Assembly (NCBI GenBank): GCA_003559755.1
Contig: PWKM01000196.1
Coordinates: 1 to 20,180, forward strand
Source of the DNA: Planctomycetota bacterium
GTDB lineage: Bacteria > Planctomycetota > PUPC01
Length of the DNA: 20,180 nucleotides
Direction: 5' to 3'
Within the stretch, counting starts at the first letter, position 1. The number at the start of each line of letters is the position of its first letter. Below are positions 6,516 to 14,157 of this stretch, piece after piece. Under the pieces are notes generated by a model. It was not told the DNA's origin. It was given only the letters and a program-made list of their open reading frames with translations, and did no database searches. A program made the translations under genes and the position numbers.

Positions 6516-6539
6516 CGGGGCAGATGCAAACGGGGCAGA
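6516..6539 (+). repeat. Short direct repeat after dnaB
   Basis: CGGGGCAGA occurs at 6516-6524 and again at 6531-6539, a 15-nt period. It lies just after dnaB, upstream of the two hairpins. The role is unknown, and a chance repeat is possible in GC-rich DNA. Confidence 0.3.
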
Positions 6540-6557
6540 CGTAGAATCGATGTTGTG

Positions 6558-6593
6558 CCCGGCGGGCCGCTCTGCTTTCAACGGCCTGCCCGG
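6558..6593 (+). terminator. Strong hairpin after dnaB, possible terminator without U tract
   Basis: GGCGGGCCG (6561-6569) pairs with CGGCCTGCC (6582-6590) over 9 bp with one G-U pair and a 12-nt loop. Two more outer pairs follow after one mismatch. It sits 70 nt after the dnaB stop, where the ribosomal and replication operon should end. The following bases are CGGGATGTTGTG, with no U run, so intrinsic termination is uncertain. Confidence 0.45.
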
Positions 6594-6617
6594 GATGTTG
6601 TGATATCGTATCGTCGG

Positions 6618-6632
6618 CGGCCCGCGGGGCCG
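6618..6632 (+). other. Second GC hairpin in the dnaB-bamA gap
   Basis: CGGCCC (6618-6623) and GGGCCG (6627-6632) form a perfect 6-bp stem with loop GCG. It lies between the larger hairpin and bamA. The gap 6489-6699 holds no open frame that looks coding, and I see no convincing promoter. Confidence 0.35.
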
Positions 6633-6699
6633 TCCGGGCAAGAGAATTCCGGTTTGGAGAGGAACCATCGGCCAGAAATCAGGCGTTGAATCGCTCAGG

Positions 6700-9600
6700 T
6701 TGACCACGTTCCCGGCCTGCCCTTGTCGGCTGACCTTGCTGCTGCTTATCCCGGCTCTCCTGCTGCTTGCCGGCTTGCCGCGCACAGCCGGTGCAGCCGA
6801 ATCGCCCGAGGGCAGAGAGATCACCGAGGTCCGGTTCGTCTATCGCGACCCCGCCACCGGTGCGGAACAGCCGGTCCTGTCGCCCTCCCCCCGCCTTCTC
6901 GCCCAGGCGGTCCGGCTCGAGGTCGGCGGCCCGTTCTCTGAGGAGGACGCCGAGGCCGACCGGGAAGAACTGGCCCGCGAGCACGGCATGTCGTGCCTCG
7001 AAGTCCGGCCCGAGACCGTCCCGGACGGCGTCCGTGTCACCTACGTCTTCGAGCAGGCACCGCGGGCGTGGGCCATCGAGATCAGGCCGGAAGAAGGCGC
7101 CGCCCGTGTACGCACCGGCCGGTTGATGGAACATGCCGTCACCCTGCGGCAGGACGACCGGGTGACCCCCGCCCGGCTGGAGGCCGACCGCAGCCGGATC
7201 GTCCACTACCTCCGACGGCAGGGCTACTATTTTGCGACCGCCCGGGCCCGGCACACCCCCCTGCCCGCCCGAGTCGGCTACACCACCGTCCATTTCAGAG
7301 TGGACCGCGGACCGAGGGTGCGCCCGAAATACATCAGCGTCTCCGGAAACAAGGCGTTCTCCGACCGCGAGCTCACACGCCTGATGGAGACCCAGGTGGA
7401 CACGTTCTGGACACGCCGACGGTTCGTCGACGTCATCTACCGGGAGGACCTGGACGCCATCGAGGAGCACTACCAGGCCGGCGGATGGAACGATGTCGCC
7501 GTGACCGCCCGCCCCACCCTGTTCGACCCCGAAGAGGTGATGATATTCGTCCAATATGAGCAGCGGGAGGGACGGGACGTCGTGACCTCGGTCCGGATCA
7601 CCGGTGCCCGGACCGTCTCGCGCCGGACCATCCGCGACCGGATGCTCACCCGGCCCGGACAGGAGTTCTCGGTCGAGCGGCTCCGGCGTGACCTCCAATG
7701 GCTGAAGGCCCGGTACTACGAACACGGCCTCGGGGCGCTGCCCGAAGACGCGACCGTCGCCGCGGCGGGCGGGACCGCCGTCCTCAACGTCGTCTTCTCC
7801 TATGCCCGCGAGACCGTGGTCGTCGATATCCCGATCGACGAGGACGGCCGGGCGGGTCGGATCGAAGCCCGCACGACCGGCCCGTTCACCAACGAACAGA
7901 TCGCCGCCATCGTCCCCCTTGCCGCTGGCGACCCGGTGACCGATACCAGCGCCCTGCACGCCGCCCAGGCGATCGCCCGGTTCTACGTCCGGAGCGAACC
8001 GCCCGAGCGGCACGCCCTGGTCGACTACCGGATGCGCACGACCCCCGACGGCCGTCGCCTCACCCTGGAATTCATCCGGAGGCCGGAAACGGTCCGCCCG
8101 GTCGATGCACACCTGCGGATCCAGGTGGACGAGGGGCCCCGCTACCGGGTGGGCGCGGTGTCCATCGCAGGAATCGAACCGGCCGAGGAAGCCCGCATAC
8201 GAGACCGGCTCCGCGTCGGCGAGGGCGACCCATACTCGCCCGCCGGCATCTCCCGCGACGCCTCGATTGTCCGCAGTACCCTCCAGGAGAGGGGATATGC
8301 GGAGGCCGAGGTGAGCGAGACGGCAACCCCCCGGCCGGAGGAGCATCTGTTCGACATCCGATACGAGATCAAGCCGGGCCCGGTGTACTACATCAACGTG
8401 GTGCGGATCAGCGGGAACGAGAAGACGCGGGCCGAGGTGATCGAGCGAGAGATGATGGTCGGGCGGAGGGAGCCGGGGCCGGAGCGGTTCGACGTGCGGA
8501 GGATCGCTCAACAGGCCGAACGGCTCCGCCGTACCGGTTACTTCGAAGATGTCGAAATCACACCCATCCCCAGCCCGCGACGAGAGGATGACATGCATTT
8601 CAAAGACCTCCACGTCGAGGTCCGAGAGGCGGTCACAAGACGCCTGTTCCTGGGGGCGGGCGCCGGGACCGGCGTCGGGCTGTTCGGGGACATTCGGCTC
8701 CGGGACACCAACTTCGACATCACCGACCACCCCAGAAGCTGGAGCGACTTCATCTCGGGCAAGGCATACGCCGGCGGCGGCCAGCAGCTCGACATCTACG
8801 CCCGAGTGGGCAGCCAATTCCTCGAAACCGGAGTGGGCTGGCACGAGCCCTGGCTGAGGGACCGACCGGTCGAACTCGGGGTGCGCGCGTTCTACCGGAC
8901 CGAATACCGCGACACCTATGACCTCGACCGGCTCGTCGGAGAGGTGACACTCGGCAGGCGGTTCGGCATCGACCAGGAACTCACCGCCTACCTGAGAGCC
9001 CGGGCACAGAGGGCACAGGTGAAAAGCATCGACCGCGATGCGCCGACCGACGTTTGGGACGACCGCGGCTGGCACACCATCCCGAGCGTCGCCGCCGGGC
9101 TCACCCGAGACACCATCACCGGCCGCCCGTTCCCGACGGCCGGCAGCCGATACACACTCGAGGCCGAACTGATCGGCTCGCCGTCGTTCGACGCGGTCAA
9201 ACTCCGGGCGGAAGGACGCACCTACAAGACCATCTACGAGGCCGAGGACGAGAGCAAGCACGTCGTCTCCCTGTGGGGCGGACTCGCCAGCATCGTAGGC
9301 AGCGACGTGCCCGTGTTCGAGCGGCTGTACGCCGGCGGGCTGGGCTCGGTCCGAGGGTTCGAGGGCTACACCATCAGCCCCCGCAACAGCCGAATCTACC
9401 AGAACCCGCCTGGCGGCGCGACCCAACCCGTGGTCGGGAGCGGCGACCCCATCGGCGGCCGGTTCCTCGTCCAGGGCGGAGTCGAGTACATGTTCCCCAT
9501 CATCAAGGACCGGCTGCAGGGCGTGGCCTTCGTGGACGTCGGTTCCGTCGCGAAAAAATCGACGGGGGTGGGCGACGCCGTCAGCGACCTGCGTGTCTCG

Positions 9601-9732
9601 ACCGGCATCGGGGCGAGGTTCGCACACATGGGCCAGGTCCCCATCGCCGTGTACCTCGGCTTCCCCGTCAGAAGGGTGTCGGGCGACAAGAGGGAGGTAT
9701 TCAGCTTCAGCATCGGGCTGCATTGGCCGTAA
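6700..9732 (+). CDS. bamA: Outer membrane protein assembly factor BamA (Omp85)
   Basis: BamA folds beta-barrel proteins into the outer membrane. With a TTG start the product is 1010 residues. A signal peptide (about 1-32, hydrophobic run LTLLLLIPALLLLAG) precedes POTRA-like modules at about 40-118, 123-203, 209-288, 294-373, 385-480 (poorly conserved), 484-558 and 563-642. The 16-strand barrel starts near 645, and the conserved VRGF (884-887) of extracellular loop 6 sits in GGLGSVRGFEGY. E. coli BamA has five POTRAs and 810 residues. The chain ends in FSFSIGLHWP, so the final residue is Pro, not the usual Phe or Trp. A ribosome-site-like GGAGAGGA (6656-6663) is 36 nt from the TTG but just 3 nt from an in-frame ATC (6667), so the start is uncertain. 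It heads the lipid A gene cluster. Confidence 0.93.
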   Translation: MTTFPACPCRLTLLLLIPALLLLAGLPRTAGAAESPEGREITEVRFVYRDPATGAEQPVLSPSPRLLAQAVRLEVGGPFSEEDAEADREELAREHGMSCLEVRPETVPDGVRVTYVFEQAPRAWAIEIRPEEGAARVRTGRLMEHAVTLRQDDRVTPARLEADRSRIVHYLRRQGYYFATARARHTPLPARVGYTTVHFRVDRGPRVRPKYISVSGNKAFSDRELTRLMETQVDTFWTRRRFVDVIYREDLDAIEEHYQAGGWNDVAVTARPTLFDPEEVMIFVQYEQREGRDVVTSVRITGARTVSRRTIRDRMLTRPGQEFSVERLRRDLQWLKARYYEHGLGALPEDATVAAAGGTAVLNVVFSYARETVVVDIPIDEDGRAGRIEARTTGPFTNEQIAAIVPLAAGDPVTDTSALHAAQAIARFYVRSEPPERHALVDYRMRTTPDGRRLTLEFIRRPETVRPVDAHLRIQVDEGPRYRVGAVSIAGIEPAEEARIRDRLRVGEGDPYSPAGISRDASIVRSTLQERGYAEAEVSETATPRPEEHLFDIRYEIKPGPVYYINVVRISGNEKTRAEVIEREMMVGRREPGPERFDVRRIAQQAERLRRTGYFEDVEITPIPSPRREDDMHFKDLHVEVREAVTRRLFLGAGAGTGVGLFGDIRLRDTNFDITDHPRSWSDFISGKAYAGGGQQLDIYARVGSQFLETGVGWHEPWLRDRPVELGVRAFYRTEYRDTYDLDRLVGEVTLGRRFGIDQELTAYLRARAQRAQVKSIDRDAPTDVWDDRGWHTIPSVAAGLTRDTITGRPFPTAGSRYTLEAELIGSPSFDAVKLRAEGRTYKTIYEAEDESKHVVSLWGGLASIVGSDVPVFERLYAGGLGSVRGFEGYTISPRNSRIYQNPPGGATQPVVGSGDPIGGRFLVQGGVEYMFPIIKDRLQGVAFVDVGSVAKKSTGVGDAVSDLRVSTGIGARFAHMGQVPIAVYLGFPVRRVSGDKREVFSFSIGLHWP

Positions 9733-9800
9733 GCCGACGCTTGCGCCGGCGGCTGTCAGCGGGTATAACGGCACGGGTCCGCTCACTGATCGGAGATCGA

Positions 9801-10877
9801 ATGACGTTGAGCAGCACCGAAACACATCGGCTGGCCGACGTGGCCCGGATGGTTGAGGGCCAGATCGACGGCGACCCGCAGCTCGAGGTGACCGGCATCG
9901 ACGGGCTGCGCCGGGCAGCCCCGGGCCAGATGAGCTTCGTCGCCGAGCCACAGTACATCCACCAGACGACCCAGAGCAGGGCGTCCGCTCTCGTGGTGCC
10001 GGAGGATTTCGAACGCCCGGCCGGCTGCGATCAGGCGTTGATTCGCGTGCCCGACGTGGCGGCCGCACTGTCGGCGCTCGCCGAGCTGTTCGCTCCCCCG
10101 CCCTCGCCCCGCTCCGAAGGGGTGCATCCGGCGGCCGCCGTCGATCCCGCCGCCCAGCTCGGCCCGGGGGTATCCGTCGGGCCGGGCGCCGTCATCGAAG
10201 CCGAGGCCGCCGTCGGCGAGGGCGCCACCATCGGGCCCGGCGCGTTCGTGGGCTATCGGGCGTCGGTCGGGGCGCACACCACCCTCGGCCCGGGCGTGAA
10301 AATCTGCCATCAGTGCACCGTGGGCGACCGGTGCCTGCTCCACCCCGGGGTCGTCGTCGGCGGAGACGGGTTCGGGTTCTACTTCCGGAGCGGCGTCCAC
10401 CACAAGATTCCGCAGATCGGAACGGTCGAGATCGGCGACGACGTCGAGATCGGCAGCAACACGACCATCGACCGGGCCCGGTTCGGGGCGACCCGCATCG
10501 GGTCCGGCACCAAGATAGACAACCTGGTGATGATCGCCCACAACGTTCAGATCGGCGAACACTGCATCATCACCGGCCAGTGCGGCATCGCCGGGAGTGC
10601 GATCCTCGGGAACTACGTGATGATGGGCGCCCAGAGCGGCGTCCGGGGGCACGTCAAAATCGGGGACGGCAGCAAGATCGGGGGCCAGTCCGGCGTCGAC
10701 AACGACCTCCCGCCCGGCTCGGCGGTGATGGGCATGCCCGCACGGCCCCAACGCAGGGCGGCGAGGTGTATCATGGCCGTCCAGAAACTCCCCGAACTGA
10801 GAAAGAGGGTGCAGGACCTCAAGCGAAAGGTGGACACCCTGGCAGGCGACCAGAACGTGAAAGAGGCGGACCGGTGA
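9801..10877 (+). CDS. lpxD: UDP-3-O-(hydroxyacyl)glucosamine N-acyltransferase LpxD
   Basis: LpxD adds the amide-linked hydroxyacyl chain in the third step of lipid A synthesis. The 358-residue protein has the N-terminal uridine-binding domain (about residues 5-98, with GIDGLRRAAPGQMSFVAEPQY). A left-handed beta-helix of hexapeptide repeats (about 110-330) follows, then a C-terminal helix. The catalytic His is His247 in MIAHNVQIGEH. The FGFYFRSGVHHKIPQIG segment is typical of LpxD. The ATG has GGAG at 5 nt. The frame is open far upstream over bamA, but the family start is here. The stop overlaps the GTG start of lpxC-fabZ. No skp gene lies between bamA and lpxD, unlike in proteobacteria. Confidence 0.94.
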   Translation: MTLSSTETHRLADVARMVEGQIDGDPQLEVTGIDGLRRAAPGQMSFVAEPQYIHQTTQSRASALVVPEDFERPAGCDQALIRVPDVAAALSALAELFAPPPSPRSEGVHPAAAVDPAAQLGPGVSVGPGAVIEAEAAVGEGATIGPGAFVGYRASVGAHTTLGPGVKICHQCTVGDRCLLHPGVVVGGDGFGFYFRSGVHHKIPQIGTVEIGDDVEIGSNTTIDRARFGATRIGSGTKIDNLVMIAHNVQIGEHCIITGQCGIAGSAILGNYVMMGAQSGVRGHVKIGDGSKIGGQSGVDNDLPPGSAVMGMPARPQRRAARCIMAVQKLPELRKRVQDLKRKVDTLAGDQNVKEADR

Positions 10878-12202
10878 GGCGACTACAGAGAACCATCGAA
10901 CAGCCCGTCGACATCACCGGCGTGGGCATCAACACGGGCAAAGAAGTCCGCATGTCGATCAACCCCGCCCCCGAGGGGGCCGGCATCCGCTTCGTACGGA
11001 CCGACCTGCCCGCCAGCCCCGAGGTGGTGGTCAGTACCGAGAACGCCATCAGCCGGCTGCGTCGGACCGCACTCCGCCGGCCCGGCTCCGACTCCGAGGG
11101 AGCGGAGGTCCAGCTCTGCGAACATATCCTGGCCGCACTCTACGCGATGCGGATCGACAACGTGGTGATCGAGCTCGACCACGTCGAACTGCCCGTGGTC
11201 GACGGCAGTGCCGCCCCGTTCGCCGAAGCGCTGGAGAACGCGGGCATCGTCGAACAGGACCGCCCGCGACGGGAAGTCGTCATCTCACAGCCCATCTCCA
11301 TCTCCGCCGATGACGCCAGCATCATCGCCCTGCCGTCCGAGGACGGGCTGCGCATCTCGTTCACACTGGATTACCGCCCGGTCCTCGAGCCGCAGTACGG
11401 GTCGTGGGAGGTCACCCCGAAGCTGTTCGCCGAGGAACTCGCACCCGCCCGATCGTTCTGCATGGAAGACGAGATCGAGGAGCTCCGGTCGCGGAACCTG
11501 GGCAAGGGGGCGACCTACGAGAACACCCTGGTCTTCAACCGGGACGGCGTGGTTGGAAACACCCTGCGATTCCCCGACGAGGCGTGCCGACACAAGGTGC
11601 TGGACATCCTGGGCGACCTGTGCCTGACCGGGGTCGACATCAACGCACACATCATCGGCATCAAATCCGGACACGCCCTGAACGTCCGCCTCGCCGAGCG
11701 AATACGCCGCATCCTCCTCGAACGAGTGGCCCCGCCCCGGAAGGCGGTGCTCGATGTCCGGGCCATCCAGAAGGCGCTCCCGCACCGGTACCCGTTCCTG
11801 CTGGTCGATCGGCTGGTCGAGCTGGTCGACAACCGGCGGGCGGTCGGCATCAAGAACGTCACCATCAACGAGGAATTCTTCAACGGCCACTGGCCCGACC
11901 AGCCGATCATGCCCGGGGTGCTCCAGGTCGAGGCGATGGCGCAGACCGGCGGCCTGATGTTCGCCCGACGCTGCGCCGAGCAGAACAAGCTGGCCGTCCT
12001 GCTCTCACTGGACAACGTCAAGTTCCGCCGCACAGTCGTGCCGGGAGACCAACTGGTCCTGCAACTGGAGGCGGAAAAAGTGCGGTCGCGCACCGCGGTG
12101 GTACACGGAGTGGCCCTCGTCGGAGGCGAGGTCGTGTGTGAGGCCGACATGACATACATGCTGGTCGACAAGGCCGGCGAGCCGGACAACTTCCCAACCT
12201 AA
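10874..12202 (+). CDS. lpxC/fabZ: Bifunctional UDP-3-O-acyl-GlcNAc deacetylase / 3-hydroxyacyl-ACP dehydratase (LpxC-FabZ fusion)
   Basis: One 442-residue chain carries two enzymes. LpxC (about residues 1-288) is the zinc deacetylase that commits the cell to lipid A; its zinc ligands His84, His240 and Asp244, the catalytic Glu83 (in CEHILAAL) and His267 (SGHALN) are all present. The common GLHTG loop reads GINTG, His to Asn. FabZ (about 294-440) dehydrates hydroxyacyl-ACP in fatty acid synthesis; LPHRYPFLLVDR (302-313), catalytic His339 and Glu353 in NGHWPDQPIMPGVLQVEAMAQ are intact. The fusion links the two pathways that compete for hydroxyacyl-ACP. The GTG start overlaps the lpxD stop (GTGA), with AAGAGG 7 nt upstream. 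Such fusions are known from Bacteroidota and some other diderms. Confidence 0.95.
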   Translation: MRRLQRTIEQPVDITGVGINTGKEVRMSINPAPEGAGIRFVRTDLPASPEVVVSTENAISRLRRTALRRPGSDSEGAEVQLCEHILAALYAMRIDNVVIELDHVELPVVDGSAAPFAEALENAGIVEQDRPRREVVISQPISISADDASIIALPSEDGLRISFTLDYRPVLEPQYGSWEVTPKLFAEELAPARSFCMEDEIEELRSRNLGKGATYENTLVFNRDGVVGNTLRFPDEACRHKVLDILGDLCLTGVDINAHIIGIKSGHALNVRLAERIRRILLERVAPPRKAVLDVRAIQKALPHRYPFLLVDRLVELVDNRRAVGIKNVTINEEFFNGHWPDQPIMPGVLQVEAMAQTGGLMFARRCAEQNKLAVLLSLDNVKFRRTVVPGDQLVLQLEAEKVRSRTAVVHGVALVGGEVVCEADMTYMLVDKAGEPDNFPT

Positions 12203-12208
12203 GAAGGA
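12202..12208 (+). promoter_or_regulatory. Ribosome binding site that fixes the TTG start of lpxA
   Basis: AGAAGGA lies 6 nt before the TTG at 12215. The conserved PTIHPTAIID begins directly after it, and no ATG or GTG is available nearby. Confidence 0.55.
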
Positions 12209-12214
12209 AACACT

Positions 12215-13030
12215 TTGCCTACCATCCATCCAACAGCGATCATCGACTCCCAGGCCAAGCTCGCCGACACCTGCCGCGTCGGGCCATACTGCGTCATCAA
12301 AGGAGACGTGTCCATCGGACCCGGGACCGACGTCGGCCACGGCTGCCACATAGCGGGCCAAGTCACCATCGGCGAGGACAACGAACTCTACCCATACTGC
12401 TCCATCGGGACCGCCCCCCAGGACGTGGCCTACGAGGGCGGCACCTTCGCCGTCGAGATCGGCGACAAGAACATCCTGCGAGAGTTCTGCACCATCAACA
12501 TGGGCAGCGCCAAGGACCAGCGGGTAACCGTCATCGGCAACCATAACTACCTGATGGCCTACTGCCACGTGGGACACGACTGCGACGTGGGGAACCACGT
12601 GGTGATGATCAACAACGTCGGCCTCTCCGGCCACACCCGAATCGATGACCACGCCATCCTCAGCGGCCTCACCGGCGTACACCACTACGTCACCGTCGGC
12701 CAGTATGCGTTCATCGGCGGCATGTCCCGCATCATCCACGACGCCCCGCCCTACATGATCACCGAGGGCAACCCGTCGAGCGTCCATCGAGTCAACGTGA
12801 TCGGCCTGCGGCGGCACGGCTTTGACGAAGAGAGCATCGCCTGCCTGAGACGGGCACACCGGGTGCTGTACCGCTCGAAGCTCACCCGCCAGGAGGCGTT
12901 CAGCATCCTCGAAGAACGCCCCGAGGAACTGACCCCCGAGGTCAAGAACCTGATCAAGTTCCTCCGGCTCCAGATGGAGGGCCGACAGGGCCGGCAGCGG
13001 GAGGTCCGGAGGATGGGGGGCAAGGGTTGA
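12215..13030 (+). CDS. lpxA: Acyl-ACP:UDP-N-acetylglucosamine O-acyltransferase LpxA
   Basis: LpxA performs the first acylation of lipid A synthesis. The 271-residue protein has the left-handed beta-helix (about residues 3-190) and the C-terminal helical domain (about 195-258). His121 in CHVGHDC matches the catalytic His125 of E. coli; His118, His140 and His156 also match active-site histidines. Gly169 in IGGMSR aligns with E. coli Gly173, the hydrocarbon-ruler position that permits a long acyl chain; this alignment was made by eye. The start is TTG with a good ribosome site. The C-terminus is unusually basic (GRQGRQREVRRMGGKG). The stop overlaps the TTG start of the next gene. Confidence 0.94.
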   Translation: MPTIHPTAIIDSQAKLADTCRVGPYCVIKGDVSIGPGTDVGHGCHIAGQVTIGEDNELYPYCSIGTAPQDVAYEGGTFAVEIGDKNILREFCTINMGSAKDQRVTVIGNHNYLMAYCHVGHDCDVGNHVVMINNVGLSGHTRIDDHAILSGLTGVHHYVTVGQYAFIGGMSRIIHDAPPYMITEGNPSSVHRVNVIGLRRHGFDEESIACLRRAHRVLYRSKLTRQEAFSILEERPEELTPEVKNLIKFLRLQMEGRQGRQREVRRMGGKG

Positions 13031-14064
13031 GCGGCGAAAGCGCCCTGAGAACCGCCGTGATCGGAGTCGGACGGCTCGGCGGGTTCCACGCCAGAGTCCA
13101 CACCGAACTCGACGAAGCCGACCTGCGGTTCGTCGTCGATGTCGATGCCGACCGGGCCGCGAAGGCGGCCGCAGACCGCGGCTGCGAACCGAAGACGGAC
13201 TACCGCGAGATCGTGGACCAGGTCGACGCGGTCAGCATCGCCACCCCGACATCCTGCCACCACGAGATCGCAAAGGCGTTCCTCGAAGCCGGCGTATCCG
13301 TCCTCCTCGAAAAACCGATGACCGTGACCGTGGAACAGGCCGACGACCTGATCGACACCGCCGAGAAACACCGGGCCGCACTCCAGGTGGGCCACATCGA
13401 ACGGTTCAACCCCGCCTACCGGGCCATCCGAGACGTACTGCACCAGCCCGCCTTCATCGAATGCCACCGGCTCAGCCCCTACCCGTTCCGGTCGACCGAC
13501 ATCAGCGTGGTGCTCGACCTGATGATCCACGACCTCGACCTCATCCTCGATATCGCAGGCGGCGAGCCCGACTCGATCGAGGGCGCGGGCATCGCCATCC
13601 TCTCCGAAGGGACCGACATCGCCAACGCACGGCTGAGGTTCGCCTCGCAGGACGATGGGCCGGGCTGTGTCGCCAACGTGACCGCCAGCCGCATCTCGCC
13701 CGCATCGATGCGCCGGCTCCGGGTCTTCCAGCCCGACTCCTACATCTCGATGGACTTCCTGGAGCGGAAGGTCTATATCTTCCGAAAACGCGACGACTGG
13801 GACGTGTCGGCCGCATCGGAGAGCGATATGGCGGCACTGGCCGCGATGCCCCCGGAGGCGGCGTTCGGCCGGCTGCTCAAGGTCCGGGCGCTCGACCTGT
13901 CGGAGACAGACGCCCTGCGGGACGAGGTCCGGGCGTTCCTCCGAGCCGTGCTCGAGGGCGGCCCGCCCCCGGTCACCGGCGAGCAGGGGCGCCGGGCGCT
14001 GGCCCTGGCCGTCGATATAGAAGACGATATACGCCGTTTCCTGGGCACCCGGGCTCGGCCCTGA
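13027..14064 (+). CDS. Gfo/Idh/MocA family oxidoreductase, possibly GnnA-like UDP-GlcNAc 3-dehydrogenase
   Basis: This 345-residue NAD(P)-dependent oxidoreductase has a Rossmann domain with GVGRLG (13-18), the family EKP (95-97) in VLLEKPMTV, GHIERFNP (122-129), and the catalytic IHDLDL (167-172, His168 and Asp169). The TTG start overlaps the lpxA stop (TTGA) and has a GGGG stretch 6 nt upstream. Direct coupling to lpxA suggests action on a UDP-GlcNAc-type lipid A precursor. GnnA, which oxidises UDP-GlcNAc at C3 so that an aminotransferase (GnnB) can install an amino group, is a member of this family and is encoded near lpxA in Acidithiobacillus. No GnnB-like gene follows here. The family is secure; the substrate is inference. 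Confidence 0.85.
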   Translation: MSGESALRTAVIGVGRLGGFHARVHTELDEADLRFVVDVDADRAAKAAADRGCEPKTDYREIVDQVDAVSIATPTSCHHEIAKAFLEAGVSVLLEKPMTVTVEQADDLIDTAEKHRAALQVGHIERFNPAYRAIRDVLHQPAFIECHRLSPYPFRSTDISVVLDLMIHDLDLILDIAGGEPDSIEGAGIAILSEGTDIANARLRFASQDDGPGCVANVTASRISPASMRRLRVFQPDSYISMDFLERKVYIFRKRDDWDVSAASESDMAALAAMPPEAAFGRLLKVRALDLSETDALRDEVRAFLRAVLEGGPPPVTGEQGRRALALAVDIEDDIRRFLGTRARP

Positions 14065-14128
14065 TCAGCCGGGGACTCCCCCGACACCACCGACATCGGA
14101 CCCAATCGCGGTGTTTCGGCGCCCGCCC

Positions 14129-14157
14129 TTGCTTGAGCGGCGGTCCATTCGTAGAAT
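14129..14157 (+). promoter_or_regulatory. Promoter of the 2-oxoacid:ferredoxin oxidoreductase operon
   Basis: A -35 TTGCTT (14129-14134) and a -10 TAGAAT (14152-14157) are separated by 17 nt. The predicted start is near 14164, about 30 nt before the vorB ATG. The rest of the 128-nt gap holds a small hairpin after the previous gene (CGGGG 14070-14074, CCCCG 14079-14083) with no U run. Confidence 0.6.

Noticed and set aside
6679..10068. A very long open frame (over 1100 codons) on the minus strand opposite bamA and lpxD
   Set aside because: It mirrors the codon structure of the real plus-strand genes, which have intact BamA and LpxD motifs. High third-position GC removes stops in that antisense frame. 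Its protein is rich in Asp/Gly/His/Val without any recognisable domain.
14061..14083. Terminator after the Gfo/Idh gene
   Set aside because: A 5-bp GC stem with no U tract is too weak to call; it is mentioned only with the promoter region.
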